A stretch of 52,398 bases of DNA from Verrucomicrobia subdivision 6 bacterium (GTDB taxonomy: Bacteria; Verrucomicrobiota; Verrucomicrobiia; Methylacidiphilales; Verrucolacustridaceae): contig CAMCFB010000005.1 in the NCBI GenBank assembly GCA_945874125.1, positions 1 to 52,398 of the forward strand. The letters are read 5' to 3'. The position numbers were made by a program, and so were the translations under genes. Below are positions 8,036-16,857 of this stretch, in pieces. Each line of letters starts with the position of its first letter. Position 1 is the first letter of the stretch. The notes under the pieces were generated by a model. It ran no database searches and was not told the DNA's origin. It worked only from the letters and a program-made list of their open reading frames with translations.

Positions 8036-9406
8036 ATGCGGATGAACTATCGCCACTGGGTCAGGTCCAACCTCCTTCGGGAGGAGCCTAGCCCTATCCT
8101 TTCCGAGTCGGTCCTACAGAGAATCTGGTTTGAACAGCTTGTCCGACATCCCCTGATCACTTTGACGGGGGAGAAAATCACCCTCCATCAACCCGGCGTT
8201 TGGAATCACCGCGCCGGACCGGATTTTTTACGCGCCTCCTTCTCCACGTCCGAGGGTCGCACTTACACGGGCGATGTGGAGCTGCATCGCCACTCGTCCG
8301 ACTGGAGTGCCCACGCTCACTCCGAAAATCTAGCCTACCGTAATGTTCTTCTCCATGTTTTCTGGCAGGCCGACCCCTCCCTTTCCGACACCTCTCCTCC
8401 GCACATTCGCTCCATTGCGATCGAACACCAACTATCGGCTCCCCTCACCGAGCTGATCTCCCTCTTTCGCTCCTCTCCTGCACAGATCCTCACGGGTGAA
8501 AAGCCTGGTCACTGCCACCCTCTCCTCGTTTCGCTTCCGCCTGAGCAGCTCCGGGCGATTCTGGAAGAAGCAGGCTGGCATCGTCTTCGCCTTCGCCGCT
8601 CACTTGCCCAAGCGCGATGCCACACCCACGGCTTCGAACAAGCCACTTGGGTTGCCGTGGCGGAAGGGCTGGGCTTTTCCGAAAATCGGAAACCTTTCGC
8701 TTCTCTCGCCCGGGCTGTCCCGATCGAGAAGCTTTTACAACTATCCGATCCAGCCGATCGGGAGGCGGTTCTCTATGGGGTATCTCGTTTGCTGCCCGAC
8801 CCCACCCGAACCCCCGTCACTCCACGTGCCCTACCCTACGTCAAAGATCTATGGAAACGCTGGTGGTTTCATCGTGAGCTCTGGTCCCCCCATATTTTAC
8901 CCCTAGGCTGCTGGAAGTTGGGGGCCACTCGTCCGAACAACTCTCCCTTTCGCCGGGTAGGAGCTCTCTCCTGCCTCACCTATCCCCTCGTCTGGCAAAG
9001 CTGGATCGAGTCGGTCCGCCAAGGGGATGCGGATGTCTTCCTCAAAGTTCTCCGCTCCCTTTCGCACCCCTTTTGGGATCACCACGCCAGTTGGGACGGG
9101 CGCATTCTGCCCTCCTCCTCGCGACTGATTGGAATCGATCGCGCCAGCGCCCTTCTTTTTCATGTGCTGGGTCCGATGGCGGAGTGCTCGGAGGCCGATC
9201 TCGGCCAGCAGATGGAAACATGGCCAGCGGCGGGGGATGCGGGTCGCCTTCGCTCCGCCTCGATGCGACTGCTCGGCACATCGTTTCCTCCCGCGGATGT
9301 CCGCTCGCAACTTGCCCGCGAAGGCCTTCTTCAGATTTACAAAGACTTCTGCCGGGCCAAACCGTGCCGCGAATGCTCGATGCCCGAATTTTTACAACAG
9401 AAATGA
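8036..9406 (+). CDS. DUF2851 family protein
   Basis: About 456 residues from the ATG at 8036 (a TTG at 8018 extends it by six). The N-terminal third carries the DUF2851 hallmark series: 'GVWNHRAGPDFLRA', 'GDVELHRHSSDW' and 'YRNVLLHVFW'. The conserved acidic/His pattern (GPDF...GDVE-x-H...SDW) resembles a nuclease-like metal site, but the family's function is not established. The C-terminus ends in a Cys cluster ('CRAKPCREC'), which could bind a metal. Length fits the family. Convergent with the dipeptidase gene. Confidence 0.85.
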   Translation: MRMNYRHWVRSNLLREEPSPILSESVLQRIWFEQLVRHPLITLTGEKITLHQPGVWNHRAGPDFLRASFSTSEGRTYTGDVELHRHSSDWSAHAHSENLAYRNVLLHVFWQADPSLSDTSPPHIRSIAIEHQLSAPLTELISLFRSSPAQILTGEKPGHCHPLLVSLPPEQLRAILEEAGWHRLRLRRSLAQARCHTHGFEQATWVAVAEGLGFSENRKPFASLARAVPIEKLLQLSDPADREAVLYGVSRLLPDPTRTPVTPRALPYVKDLWKRWWFHRELWSPHILPLGCWKLGATRPNNSPFRRVGALSCLTYPLVWQSWIESVRQGDADVFLKVLRSLSHPFWDHHASWDGRILPSSSRLIGIDRASALLFHVLGPMAECSEADLGQQMETWPAAGDAGRLRSASMRLLGTSFPPADVRSQLAREGLLQIYKDFCRAKPCRECSMPEFLQQK

Positions 9407-9429
9407 GGAATGCGGCCCTTCAGTGGCCG

Positions 9430-10038
9430 CTACTCCAGCGCCTGATAATCCGCCCAATCCCTCAAATCGTAGTGCCACCACTCATCTGGCACCCCCGAAA
9501 ATCCAGCGGCAAACATGGCTCTTCTTAAAATCCGTGCCCTCTTCGCCACCTCCTTGGAAACATCGGAAAAATCCTCATCCGCTTTTTTGCTAAAATCGTC
9601 ATGGTCACTCGGCATTTCCAAAATCTTCCCATCCTTGTCCGCCAAACTCACATCCACACTCGATCCCCTCGTGTGACGACTCACCTTGGTCGGGGGCGTC
9701 AAAAACCTGCCATCCGGCTTGGCCGCCCACAACGCCTGCTGGGCATACCTCGGCCTCCACGCATCCCACAAAACCAAGCGATAACCCTTCTCCCGCAACT
9801 CCCGCGAGACCCGAGCCAACTTCGCTATCGTCTCCTGCCGCAACCAGGCCCGCCCATCAGAATAGATTTTCTTTCCCGTAATATTTCTCTCCGTCCCATA
9901 GCGAACTTCCAAAACGACTCCGGGCACATTTTCCGATGTGACCTCCACTAAGGCAGGGTTCCGCGGTTTTTCTTCAGCAAAAAGAATCCCCACCCCCGAG
10001 ACCAACCCCAACACCCAGGCAATATTTCGGGCAATCAA
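9430..10038 (-). CDS. VanX/DdpX-like D-alanyl-D-alanine dipeptidase (M15D), exported
   Basis: 202 residues with a signal peptide (about 1-21). The zinc-site motifs of the VanX/DdpX family are intact: 'SRHTRGSSVDVSL' (S-x-H-x-x-G-x-x-x-D) and 'DEWWHYDL' (E...W-H), plus the upstream 'RLVLWDAWRP' substrate-loop motif. Such enzymes hydrolyse D-Ala-D-Ala. Without vanH/vanA genes nearby, a cell-wall recycling or scavenging role is more likely than glycopeptide resistance. Its ATG overlaps the gltA stop by four bases (ATGA), so it is translated as the last gene of the TCA-cycle operon, an odd partnership. Confidence 0.85.
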   Translation of the reverse strand: MIARNIAWVLGLVSGVGILFAEEKPRNPALVEVTSENVPGVVLEVRYGTERNITGKKIYSDGRAWLRQETIAKLARVSRELREKGYRLVLWDAWRPRYAQQALWAAKPDGRFLTPPTKVSRHTRGSSVDVSLADKDGKILEMPSDHDDFSKKADEDFSDVSKEVAKRARILRRAMFAAGFSGVPDEWWHYDLRDWADYQALE

Positions 10039-11180
10039 CGCTGACTCAACGGGACCACTTTGCGCCCCAAAGCAGGCCCGACATACTCACTCGCGGGACG
10101 GAAAAGACGATTGTCCGACCACTGCTCCAACACATGCCCCGTCCAACCCGACATCCGCGCCACCGCAAAAATGGGGGTAAACAGGTCGGTCGGTAACCCC
10201 ATGCTGTAGTAAACCGTCGCCGAATAGAAATCGACATTCGCCTCCAACTTTTTTTCCGTCCGCATAATATGAGCGATGCGCTCACTCATCTGAATCCACT
10301 TGGGCTCGCCCAACTCTGCCGTCAGCTTCTCCGCCATCCGCTTGAGATGAGGAGCCCGCGGGTCCAACACTTTATAAACCCGATGACCAATCCCCATAAT
10401 TTTTTTCTTCTGCTCCATCTGCTCTTTCACCCAACCATCCACTTTCTCCAGCGAACCAATCTGCTGGAGCATGTGAATCACCCCCTCATTCGCCCCTCCG
10501 TGCAAGGGCCCCTTCAAGGTTCCGATGGCCGCACTGATCGCCGAATAAATATCGGTTAAAGTCGAGGCGCAGACCCGTGCGGCAAAGGTCGACGCATTCA
10601 TTCCATGATCCGCATGCAGTACATACGCCATATCCAGAGTCGCCACCGCCTCACGACCCGCCTCCTGCCCGTTTAAAAGGTAGAGAAAGTGCGCCGCCTC
10701 ACCCAGATCTCGGCGGATGGGCGGCAACGATTGCCCCCGGCGCGCCCGATGGAAATAGGCCGCAATCACTCCAATCTTCGCCGTCAGTGAAATTTGCCGT
10801 TGGCGATTCAAAACCACCTGCTCAGCCCCCACCGCCCCATAGTCGTACAGGCCCAACATCGATACGCAGGTGCGCAGAATATCCATCGGGCCCGCATCCT
10901 TCGGTGCCCCCAAGATATAATCGACCACCTCCTTGGGCAGATCTCTCTGACCCGCCAGATCTCTCTTCAATTCATCCAACTGCTTGGCGTTAGGAAGATC
11001 ACCCTCCCAAAGCAGATAACACGCCTCCTCATAGGTCACCTTTCCCGCCAGCTCATCGATATCGTAGCCCCGATAAAGCAATTTCCCCTCCAACCCCAAC
11101 ACATCGGAGATCGCCGTCCCCGTGGCCACCACTCCCTCCAATCCCTTGGCGATAATTTTTGGGGCAGAGTTCTCGCTCAT
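10035..11180 (-). CDS. gltA: Citrate synthase
   Basis: 381 residues from the ATG at 11180, placed directly after the sucD stop. A longer reading to 11354 lies inside sucD and is rejected. Catalytic residues are visible: 'HADHGMNAST' (first His), 'GIGHRVYKV' (second His) and 'NVDFYSATVYY' (Asp). It condenses oxaloacetate and acetyl-CoA to citrate. The length is that of the short, hexamer/dimer-type bacterial enzymes lacking the extra N-terminal domain of E. coli GltA. A 2-methylcitrate synthase activity cannot be excluded by sequence alone, but sucCD as operon partners favour the TCA cycle. Confidence 0.93.
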   Translation of the reverse strand: MSENSAPKIIAKGLEGVVATGTAISDVLGLEGKLLYRGYDIDELAGKVTYEEACYLLWEGDLPNAKQLDELKRDLAGQRDLPKEVVDYILGAPKDAGPMDILRTCVSMLGLYDYGAVGAEQVVLNRQRQISLTAKIGVIAAYFHRARRGQSLPPIRRDLGEAAHFLYLLNGQEAGREAVATLDMAYVLHADHGMNASTFAARVCASTLTDIYSAISAAIGTLKGPLHGGANEGVIHMLQQIGSLEKVDGWVKEQMEQKKKIMGIGHRVYKVLDPRAPHLKRMAEKLTAELGEPKWIQMSERIAHIMRTEKKLEANVDFYSATVYYSMGLPTDLFTPIFAVARMSGWTGHVLEQWSDNRLFRPASEYVGPALGRKVVPLSQR

Positions 11181-11181
11181 C

Positions 11182-12057
11182 TTATTTTCCCAGAGCTGCC
11201 GCCACCTCGTGCCCAATCTCGCCCAAATTCTTTGCCATCCGAACCCCCGCTTTTTGCAAAGCCTCGATCTTGGCCTGAGCTGTGCCTTGCCCGCCTGAAA
11301 TAATCGCCCCCGCATGACCCATCCGCCTTCCCGGAGGCGCCGTCGCCCCCGCAATAAAGGAAACCACTGGTTTCTTCACGCGAGCCCGGATGTACTCGGC
11401 CGCCTCCTCCTCCTCCGATCCCCCAATCTCGCCAATCATCACGATCGCCTTGGTATCAGGATCGGCGTGGAGATACTCCACCGCTTTTTGCAGGGTCAAT
11501 CCATGGATCGGATCTCCTCCCACCCCGATGCAGGTGCTCTGCCCCAAACCCTGACTGGTGATCTGCCAGACCGCCTCATAGGTCAACGTACCACTACGCG
11601 AAACCACCCCCACATGACCCGGCCGATGGATATATCCGGGCATAATGCCAATCTTGCAGGCCCCGGGAGTAATAATGCCAGGACAGTTCGGCCCAATCAA
11701 AACGCAGGAGCGCTCCGCTAAAGCGTGTCGCACCCGCATCATATCCATCACCGGAATTCCCTCGGTAATCGCGACGATCAACTGAATCCCTGCATCCGCT
11801 GCCTCCAAAATCGCATCTCCGGCAAACTCCGGCGGCACAAAAATCATCGAGGCATTGGCTCGGGTCGCCGCCACCGCTTCCGATACGGTGTCAAAGATGG
11901 GAACCGTGTCCTCAAATTTCTCCCCACCTCTCGCCGGCGTCACCCCCGCCACCACCTGCGTGCCATACTCTTTGCAGGCCGAGGCGTGAAATGAACCCGA
12001 TTTGCCCGTAATGCCTTGGACGAGCAGCCGCGTATTGGCATCCACTAAAACCGACAT
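11182..12057 (-). CDS. sucD: Succinyl-CoA ligase, alpha subunit
   Basis: 291 residues. The N-terminal CoA-binding domain begins '[19 protein letters not shown]'; the ligase domain holds the phospho-histidine in '[14 protein letters not shown]', and '[12 protein letters not shown]' is the conserved turn. With SucC it interconverts succinyl-CoA and succinate with ATP/GTP formation. It starts 1 bp after the sucC stop and gltA begins right after its own stop, giving the tight order sucC-sucD-gltA. Confidence 0.95.
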   Translation of the reverse strand: MSVLVDANTRLLVQGITGKSGSFHASACKEYGTQVVAGVTPARGGEKFEDTVPIFDTVSEAVAATRANASMIFVPPEFAGDAILEAADAGIQLIVAITEGIPVMDMMRVRHALAERSCVLIGPNCPGIITPGACKIGIMPGYIHRPGHVGVVSRSGTLTYEAVWQITSQGLGQSTCIGVGGDPIHGLTLQKAVEYLHADPDTKAIVMIGEIGGSEEEEAAEYIRARVKKPVVSFIAGATAPPGRRMGHAGAIISGGQGTAQAKIEALQKAGVRMAKNLGEIGHEVAAALGK

Positions 12058-12058
12058 C

Positions 12059-13255
12059 TTATTTGCCTTTCTTTCCGGTAGCCGCCGCGACTGCTTTCTC
12101 TGCCCCCTCCATCAATCCCTCGGCCGGAATTAACGGGAGCCCCGACTCCTTTAAAAGTTTTCGCCCCTGCTCCACATTCGTTCCCTGCAACCGAACAATG
12201 ATCGGAACCCGTGGAGGATTGCTCTTGCAAGCCGCAATCATGCCCTGCGCCAAAAGATCGCACTTGAGGATTCCGCCAAAAATATTCACAAAAACCGCTT
12301 TCACCGAAGTGTCGGCTTGCAGCAAACGGAAAGCCGCCGTGATCATCTGCTCCGATGCCCCACCCCCCACATCCAGAAAGTTGGCCGGCTTTCCACCCGC
12401 AGCCTGGATCAAATCCAGTGTGGCCATGGCCAACCCCGCCCCATTCACCATACAACCGATATTTCCCTCCAGCCCGATATAATTCAAATGATGTTCCGCC
12501 GCCGCTAGATCCCTCGGATCCTCCTGCGAGGGATCCTGCAAATCCTGAATCTCCTTGTGCCGGAAGAGTGCGTTATCATCAAAATTGAGTTTGGCATCCA
12601 GCGCGACCACATCACCGCCCTTGGTCACGGCCAGGGGATTGATTTCGACCTGCGAACAATCCTTCTCAATGAAAAGCTTGTAAGCGGCATGCAGCAAACG
12701 ACAGGGAGCCCGCAATCCGGTCGATGGAAACCCCAGAAAAATACTTACCTTTCGTGCCTGATACGGCTGCAGGCCTAAACCCGGGTGAATGACCTCACGC
12801 AGAATTGCCTCTGGACTCTTTTCCGCCACCGCCTCGATCTCCACCCCACCTTGCTGGCTGGCCACAATGACGGGACACCCTGAATTTCGATCGAGCACAA
12901 TCGCCAGATAGAGCTCCCGCGCGATTTCGGTCGATTCACCTACCAAAACTGCGTGGACCGGTTTGCCCTCTGGCCCCGTCTGATGAGTGACAAGGGTGTT
13001 ACCAATCATGTGCTTGGCCACATCCCGGACTTGGTGTGGGGTTTTCACGAGGTGAACTCCACTTTTGTATCCGTCGGTAAAGTGTCCTTTCCCGCGGCCC
13101 CCCGCATGGACCTGTGCCTTGACCACAAAACTGTTGCATGGAAGAGAGCGAGCGATCGATTCCGCCTCCTCCGGTGTTTTCGCTACAGCCCCCCGCGGGA
13201 TCGCTACCCCAGAGGCGGCCAGCAGGTCACGAGCTTGGTATTCGTGGATATTCAT
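12059..13255 (-). CDS. sucC: Succinyl-CoA ligase, beta subunit
   Basis: 398 residues, normal for the family. The start '[17 protein letters not shown]' is characteristic. It has an ATP-grasp domain followed by a ligase domain with '[19 protein letters not shown]' and '[18 protein letters not shown]'. It binds nucleotide and, with SucD, makes succinate. First gene of sucC-sucD-gltA-dipeptidase; 67 bp separate its start from the end of gspD. No clear Shine-Dalgarno sequence precedes the ATG. The upstream gap has a TTGACT element but no convincing -10 partner. Confidence 0.95.
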   Translation of the reverse strand: MNIHEYQARDLLAASGVAIPRGAVAKTPEEAESIARSLPCNSFVVKAQVHAGGRGKGHFTDGYKSGVHLVKTPHQVRDVAKHMIGNTLVTHQTGPEGKPVHAVLVGESTEIARELYLAIVLDRNSGCPVIVASQQGGVEIEAVAEKSPEAILREVIHPGLGLQPYQARKVSIFLGFPSTGLRAPCRLLHAAYKLFIEKDCSQVEINPLAVTKGGDVVALDAKLNFDDNALFRHKEIQDLQDPSQEDPRDLAAAEHHLNYIGLEGNIGCMVNGAGLAMATLDLIQAAGGKPANFLDVGGGASEQMITAAFRLLQADTSVKAVFVNIFGGILKCDLLAQGMIAACKSNPPRVPIIVRLQGTNVEQGRKLLKESGLPLIPAEGLMEGAEKAVAAATGKKGK

Positions 13256-13322
13256 ATAGAAGAAAAACTAATGACAGGGAGAGTCGTGGAAACAGGCGTT
13301 TGAGTCAACCCACCAATCCAAT

Positions 13323-15707
13323 CTAATCCTGCTTCGGCTCTTCCTCTGGCACCGCCTCGGTCCCGGCCGCCTGTAGACCCACATCCTTTCCCTTGGCACC
13401 ACTCCTCATCGTTAAGGGCTGGAGCTCCTTGGCCGAGAAACCCGTCAAATCCCGCTCCGTTTTACTAGTCTCACCTAACTCTTGATTCCCCATTACTACA
13501 GAGGGCTGGATCATCACTACCAGTTCCTGCCGAAGGGTTGAGTCAGAAGTGGATTTGAAAAGATTTCCCATCATGGGAATTGTCGACAGAAAAGGTACTC
13601 CGGCTACGGTTTTACTGTCTGTTTGCGTAACCAATCCACCCAGCAAAATAGTAGAGCGGTCAGGTACGATCACCGTGGTGTTCAGCTCTTGTGTCGCGAT
13701 CTCAGGTACAGTTACTCCCCCGCCGATACTTGTATTGGCACCTGGGATAATATTGTCGTTCGTTTGCACAATTTGCAGACTGATCTCCTTTTCGTTATTA
13801 ATGAGTGGAACCACCTCAATCTTAAGTACCACATCTTGGTACTGAATGTTCGACTGCTGGGAGCCTGAAGTCGTGGTGGCACTGCCTCCTGCACCTAAAG
13901 TGGTCACTGTGCTGGTTGGAACAGCAATTTTGCGTCCACTATAAATTGTTGCTTTTTTATTGTTGGCCGTAAAAACCGCCGGCCGGGAAGCAATGCGAAA
14001 GCGGCTAGTAGCTGTGAGGGCATTGATATACAGATCGATCGAGCCAAGAATAAATGTCGCAATCTGCATTCCCGGCAACGCACCGATCGCCACTTGTGAC
14101 ATCTGCCCTAGGGTGGCGGCAGCAGGAGAAAGAGGGGTAATTCCCTCCCTCTCTTGTCGGGTCGGATCCCCATCCACATTTGTCCCGTATACCGTTGTGG
14201 CACCCGAAATAAATGGATTGCCCCCAGATACGGAAGCCGCCCCCGTCCTTGGCCCACCAATATATTTCTGCAAAATATTGACGGCAAACTCATCATCATT
14301 ACTCACCTGCAACTGCCCAATCACGGTCGCCAAATACACTTGCATCGGTTTTTTATCCAACTTGGTCAGCAGCGCCTTCACCTTGTCTTTGGCCTCGGGC
14401 TGGCCAATGACCAAAATCGAATTCGCCCGATTGTCCGCAATCAACTTCGTCTTTCCCACAATCAACGATTCCGCCGCCTGCTCCTCCCCTGGTTCCGATA
14501 ACACATCCGCCTTTTTTCCGCCCGAACCTGAAGCCCCAGCCGCTCCTCCCGTCACCGCCCCCCCTGTCCCAATCCCTCCCGTCACCCGCCCCGTGGATTG
14601 ACTTCCCCCCGCCCCACCCTCACCCCCCTCATCCCCCTCCTCCTGCAACATATCCCCCAAAATCTGCAGCATATCGGTCGCCGCCACGTAATTCAGCGAA
14701 TGCTCGTACGGATCCGTCAGCTCCACCGCAATATCGAACTCCTCGATCAGCGCCTTGATTGCCGCAAAGTCAAAGGGACTAGCGATGACCAAAATCCGAT
14801 TCGTCCTCGTATCCGCAATCAGCTGAATATCCCCGGCAAACCCGCTTTTGCCTCCGCCAATGGTGACCCCGCTCGATCCAGTTGCCCCCGTTAAACCAGG
14901 AACATTCGGCTGGGCCGGTTGCCCAGTCGCTGCCTTCGCACCCCCACCCCCTGAGCCCTCCTCCCGCTTTTCCAAAATGGTCGTAATCAACTCCACCACG
15001 CGATCCGCATTCGCTTGCTCGAGGGAGATAAACTCCGATTTTTTTTCGGGGGCGGGTGTATCAATCAGATTTCGTACATCGATGAGTCTTCGAATCAAAG
15101 TCGAGTTCTCCGTAATCAACACCTGATTGGCCACCGGAACAGGGACGAGGCTGCCATAAGGGTGAAGGGTGATAAACTGCTCAAAGATAGGCACCGCGTC
15201 CGCCGCCGAAAGGTGGGTCAAAGGCATAACGTAGGACGCCACCACCTCCCCCTCCGGCAACTCATTCTCATTCGTAAAAAGAAACACTCCCTCACTCCTC
15301 GGATTCTTTCCCCCCGCCGTATTGATCACCTTCACCGAATTCTTATCCACCGCGATAAAAGCATAGCCGTTCAACAGAAGGGTGGATTCGATCAGCCGAA
15401 TCGCCTCGGCCTTCGATACCGGCTGATTCAAGGTCAAACTCAGATTTGCCCCACCCGCCAACAAGCTGGCGTCTTTAATCAGAGTCACCCCCTTCAGCCT
15501 TTCATAAACCATTAAAAAATCGGAGACTGGGTTATTCGGAAACTGAATCGTGTCGGGAGTAACCATCTCCTCCGCCTGGCTGCCCGCCACCTTTGGCGAT
15601 TGCGATGGGGTCACCAAGCCTGCGTTAGGAGCCTCGGGCAAATCCTGCCCGACTAATGAGTTCCCCAATAAAATCAATCCCCAAAGCGAAAAAACTCTCA
15701 ACTTCAT
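13323..15707 (-). CDS. gspD: Type II secretion system secretin GspD
   Basis: About 794 residues from the ATG at 15707, which has an AGGAAG ribosome site 5 bases upstream; a GTG at 15713 overlapping the previous stop is the alternative. Signal peptide at the N-terminus, then an N0 domain and N1-N3 repeats ('TNRILVIASPFDFAAIKALI', 'NSILVIGQPEAKDKVKALL'), then the secretin barrel with 'VPDRSTILLGGLV' and 'PFLSTIPMMGNLFKS'. It forms the outer-membrane pore through which folded proteins leave. Gly/Ser-rich low-complexity stretches sit at about residues 250-290 and 355-405, giving the visibly C-rich DNA near 14500-14660 and 14850-14960. Last gene of the T2SS run. Confidence 0.93.
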   Translation of the reverse strand: MKLRVFSLWGLILLGNSLVGQDLPEAPNAGLVTPSQSPKVAGSQAEEMVTPDTIQFPNNPVSDFLMVYERLKGVTLIKDASLLAGGANLSLTLNQPVSKAEAIRLIESTLLLNGYAFIAVDKNSVKVINTAGGKNPRSEGVFLFTNENELPEGEVVASYVMPLTHLSAADAVPIFEQFITLHPYGSLVPVPVANQVLITENSTLIRRLIDVRNLIDTPAPEKKSEFISLEQANADRVVELITTILEKREEGSGGGGAKAATGQPAQPNVPGLTGATGSSGVTIGGGKSGFAGDIQLIADTRTNRILVIASPFDFAAIKALIEEFDIAVELTDPYEHSLNYVAATDMLQILGDMLQEEGDEGGEGGAGGSQSTGRVTGGIGTGGAVTGGAAGASGSGGKKADVLSEPGEEQAAESLIVGKTKLIADNRANSILVIGQPEAKDKVKALLTKLDKKPMQVYLATVIGQLQVSNDDEFAVNILQKYIGGPRTGAASVSGGNPFISGATTVYGTNVDGDPTRQEREGITPLSPAAATLGQMSQVAIGALPGMQIATFILGSIDLYINALTATSRFRIASRPAVFTANNKKATIYSGRKIAVPTSTVTTLGAGGSATTTSGSQQSNIQYQDVVLKIEVVPLINNEKEISLQIVQTNDNIIPGANTSIGGGVTVPEIATQELNTTVIVPDRSTILLGGLVTQTDSKTVAGVPFLSTIPMMGNLFKSTSDSTLRQELVVMIQPSVVMGNQELGETSKTERDLTGFSAKELQPLTMRSGAKGKDVGLQAAGTEAVPEEEPKQD

Positions 15708-15709
15708 TT

Positions 15710-16333
15710 TCACTTCCTGGGTCCTTGCGGAATCGGAATGACCCGTCGGCGAATCACGGGTGGGTTCGGATTGGCGGCCTTAGCCCCAGGATTCTGCACC
15801 TGCGCGGGTTGCCCCGGCAGGCCGGGCACCGGAGGTTGTCCTTGCACAGGCACCGCCGCCATCGGCGGCGCTCCACCCCCCATTGCCTCATACTTCAGCG
15901 TGGCCATCTCATTTCCCTTTTTAATTTTTGCCTGCATTTTCGATGGATCCCCCGAAGCATCTTTTTTCAACTCCAACAAAATCATACCCTGCGCCGATGG
16001 CGACGCCTTCATCCCCACCAAAATCCGATCAGGCTTGGTTTTGTTTGCCACCATGACGAAATCCTCACCATCCATCCGAACATAACCGCCCAAAACCAAA
16101 TCCTTGGCGAAATCCGCCTCCGCCGTGGCCGAGGCCAAGGTGAAAGGGGACTTCTTGCCCAAGGCCGCGTAACGAGACACTTCCAGCGCCTTGGGCAAAC
16201 CCGAACGGGTCTCCGTGGCAGGCTCTGAAAGGGCGACTGGTGGCGGCATATCGGGACTCATCTGACCCCATCCTATCCCCTTCCCGACTAAAACGAGGAT
16301 AACCCCCATCCCGAATGTGAAGAACTTGTTCAT
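15710..16333 (-). CDS. Exported protein in GspC position, function unknown
   Basis: 207 residues. N-terminal signal peptide or anchor (about 1-22), a central region of about 100 residues ('FAKDLVLGGYVRMDGEDFVMVAN'-like, with beta-rich character), then a Pro/Gly/Gln-rich C-terminus ending in basic residues. The central segment recalls the small HR/PilP-like domains that GspC and PilP use to contact the secretin, but similarity cannot be claimed by eye. It overlaps gspM and gspD by four bases each side, so it belongs to the T2SS operon, and no other gspC candidate is present. I infer a GspC/PilP-like linker to GspD. Confidence 0.6.
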   Translation of the reverse strand: MNKFFTFGMGVILVLVGKGIGWGQMSPDMPPPVALSEPATETRSGLPKALEVSRYAALGKKSPFTLASATAEADFAKDLVLGGYVRMDGEDFVMVANKTKPDRILVGMKASPSAQGMILLELKKDASGDPSKMQAKIKKGNEMATLKYEAMGGGAPPMAAVPVQGQPPVPGLPGQPAQVQNPGAKAANPNPPVIRRRVIPIPQGPRK

Positions 16334-16857
16334 TCCTTGGCTGTCCTAAAAAATTGCCCGACCTCTGCCTCCCCCACCATTTTTGGGGGTTCTGGGCTCA
16401 ACTTGAGATTGAGAGAAATTAACGCCACCCCACCCTCCGGTTGATACAATTGCGCCGCCCACTGAACAAATTGCCCCAGACTTCCCGTTAATCTCATCCG
16501 ATTGCTCACCACCGTGCAGGCCACCCCTGGCTTCGGGCTCTGCAATGTCTGCTCCTCAATCTTGAGACCCGCCGCCGTCGCCGCACTTTGCGATTTTTTC
16601 TGCAAAGCCGGAGCCGGATTGTCCGTCGGAACCGTTTTTAAGTTCTTCTCCAACCAAGCCGACTTTTCCTCCCACTCCGCCTTCTGCTCCATCCAACCCT
16701 GCGCCTCTTCCAACTCCGCACTTTTCTCGCTGACAACACGCCGATTTGCCTGATCAAAACTCAAGACAACCTTGAGACCCAAAAGATGAAGACCCGCCAC
16801 CACCGCCAAGGCCAGAAATAGGGTTAACTTTTTTTCATGGCGCGTCAGCGTTCGCAT
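16330..16857 (-). CDS. GspM/PilO-like inner-membrane assembly protein
   Basis: 175 residues: a short basic cytoplasmic start ('MRTLTRHEKKLTLF'), one transmembrane helix (about 12-31), a periplasmic coiled coil (about 35-75, rich in Glu/Lys) and a ferredoxin-like C-terminal part. This is the layout of GspM and PilO, which pair with GspL/PilN in the inner-membrane platform. Sequence identity is low in this family, so position and topology carry the call. Its start overlaps the end of the GspL-like gene by 23 bp. Confidence 0.65.
   Translation of the reverse strand: MRTLTRHEKKLTLFLALAVVAGLHLLGLKVVLSFDQANRRVVSEKSAELEEAQGWMEQKAEWEEKSAWLEKNLKTVPTDNPAPALQKKSQSAATAAGLKIEEQTLQSPKPGVACTVVSNRMRLTGSLGQFVQWAAQLYQPEGGVALISLNLKLSPEPPKMVGEAEVGQFFRTAKE

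Noticed and set aside
9430-10038. VanX-like gene considered as vancomycin resistance
   Set aside because: No vanH, vanA, vanS or vanR nearby; a signal peptide and the metabolic operon point to another role.
14500-14960. C-rich, repeat-like DNA considered as a tandem repeat or CRISPR remnant
   Set aside because: It encodes Gly/Ser-rich linkers of the secretin, with no regular unit length or spacers.
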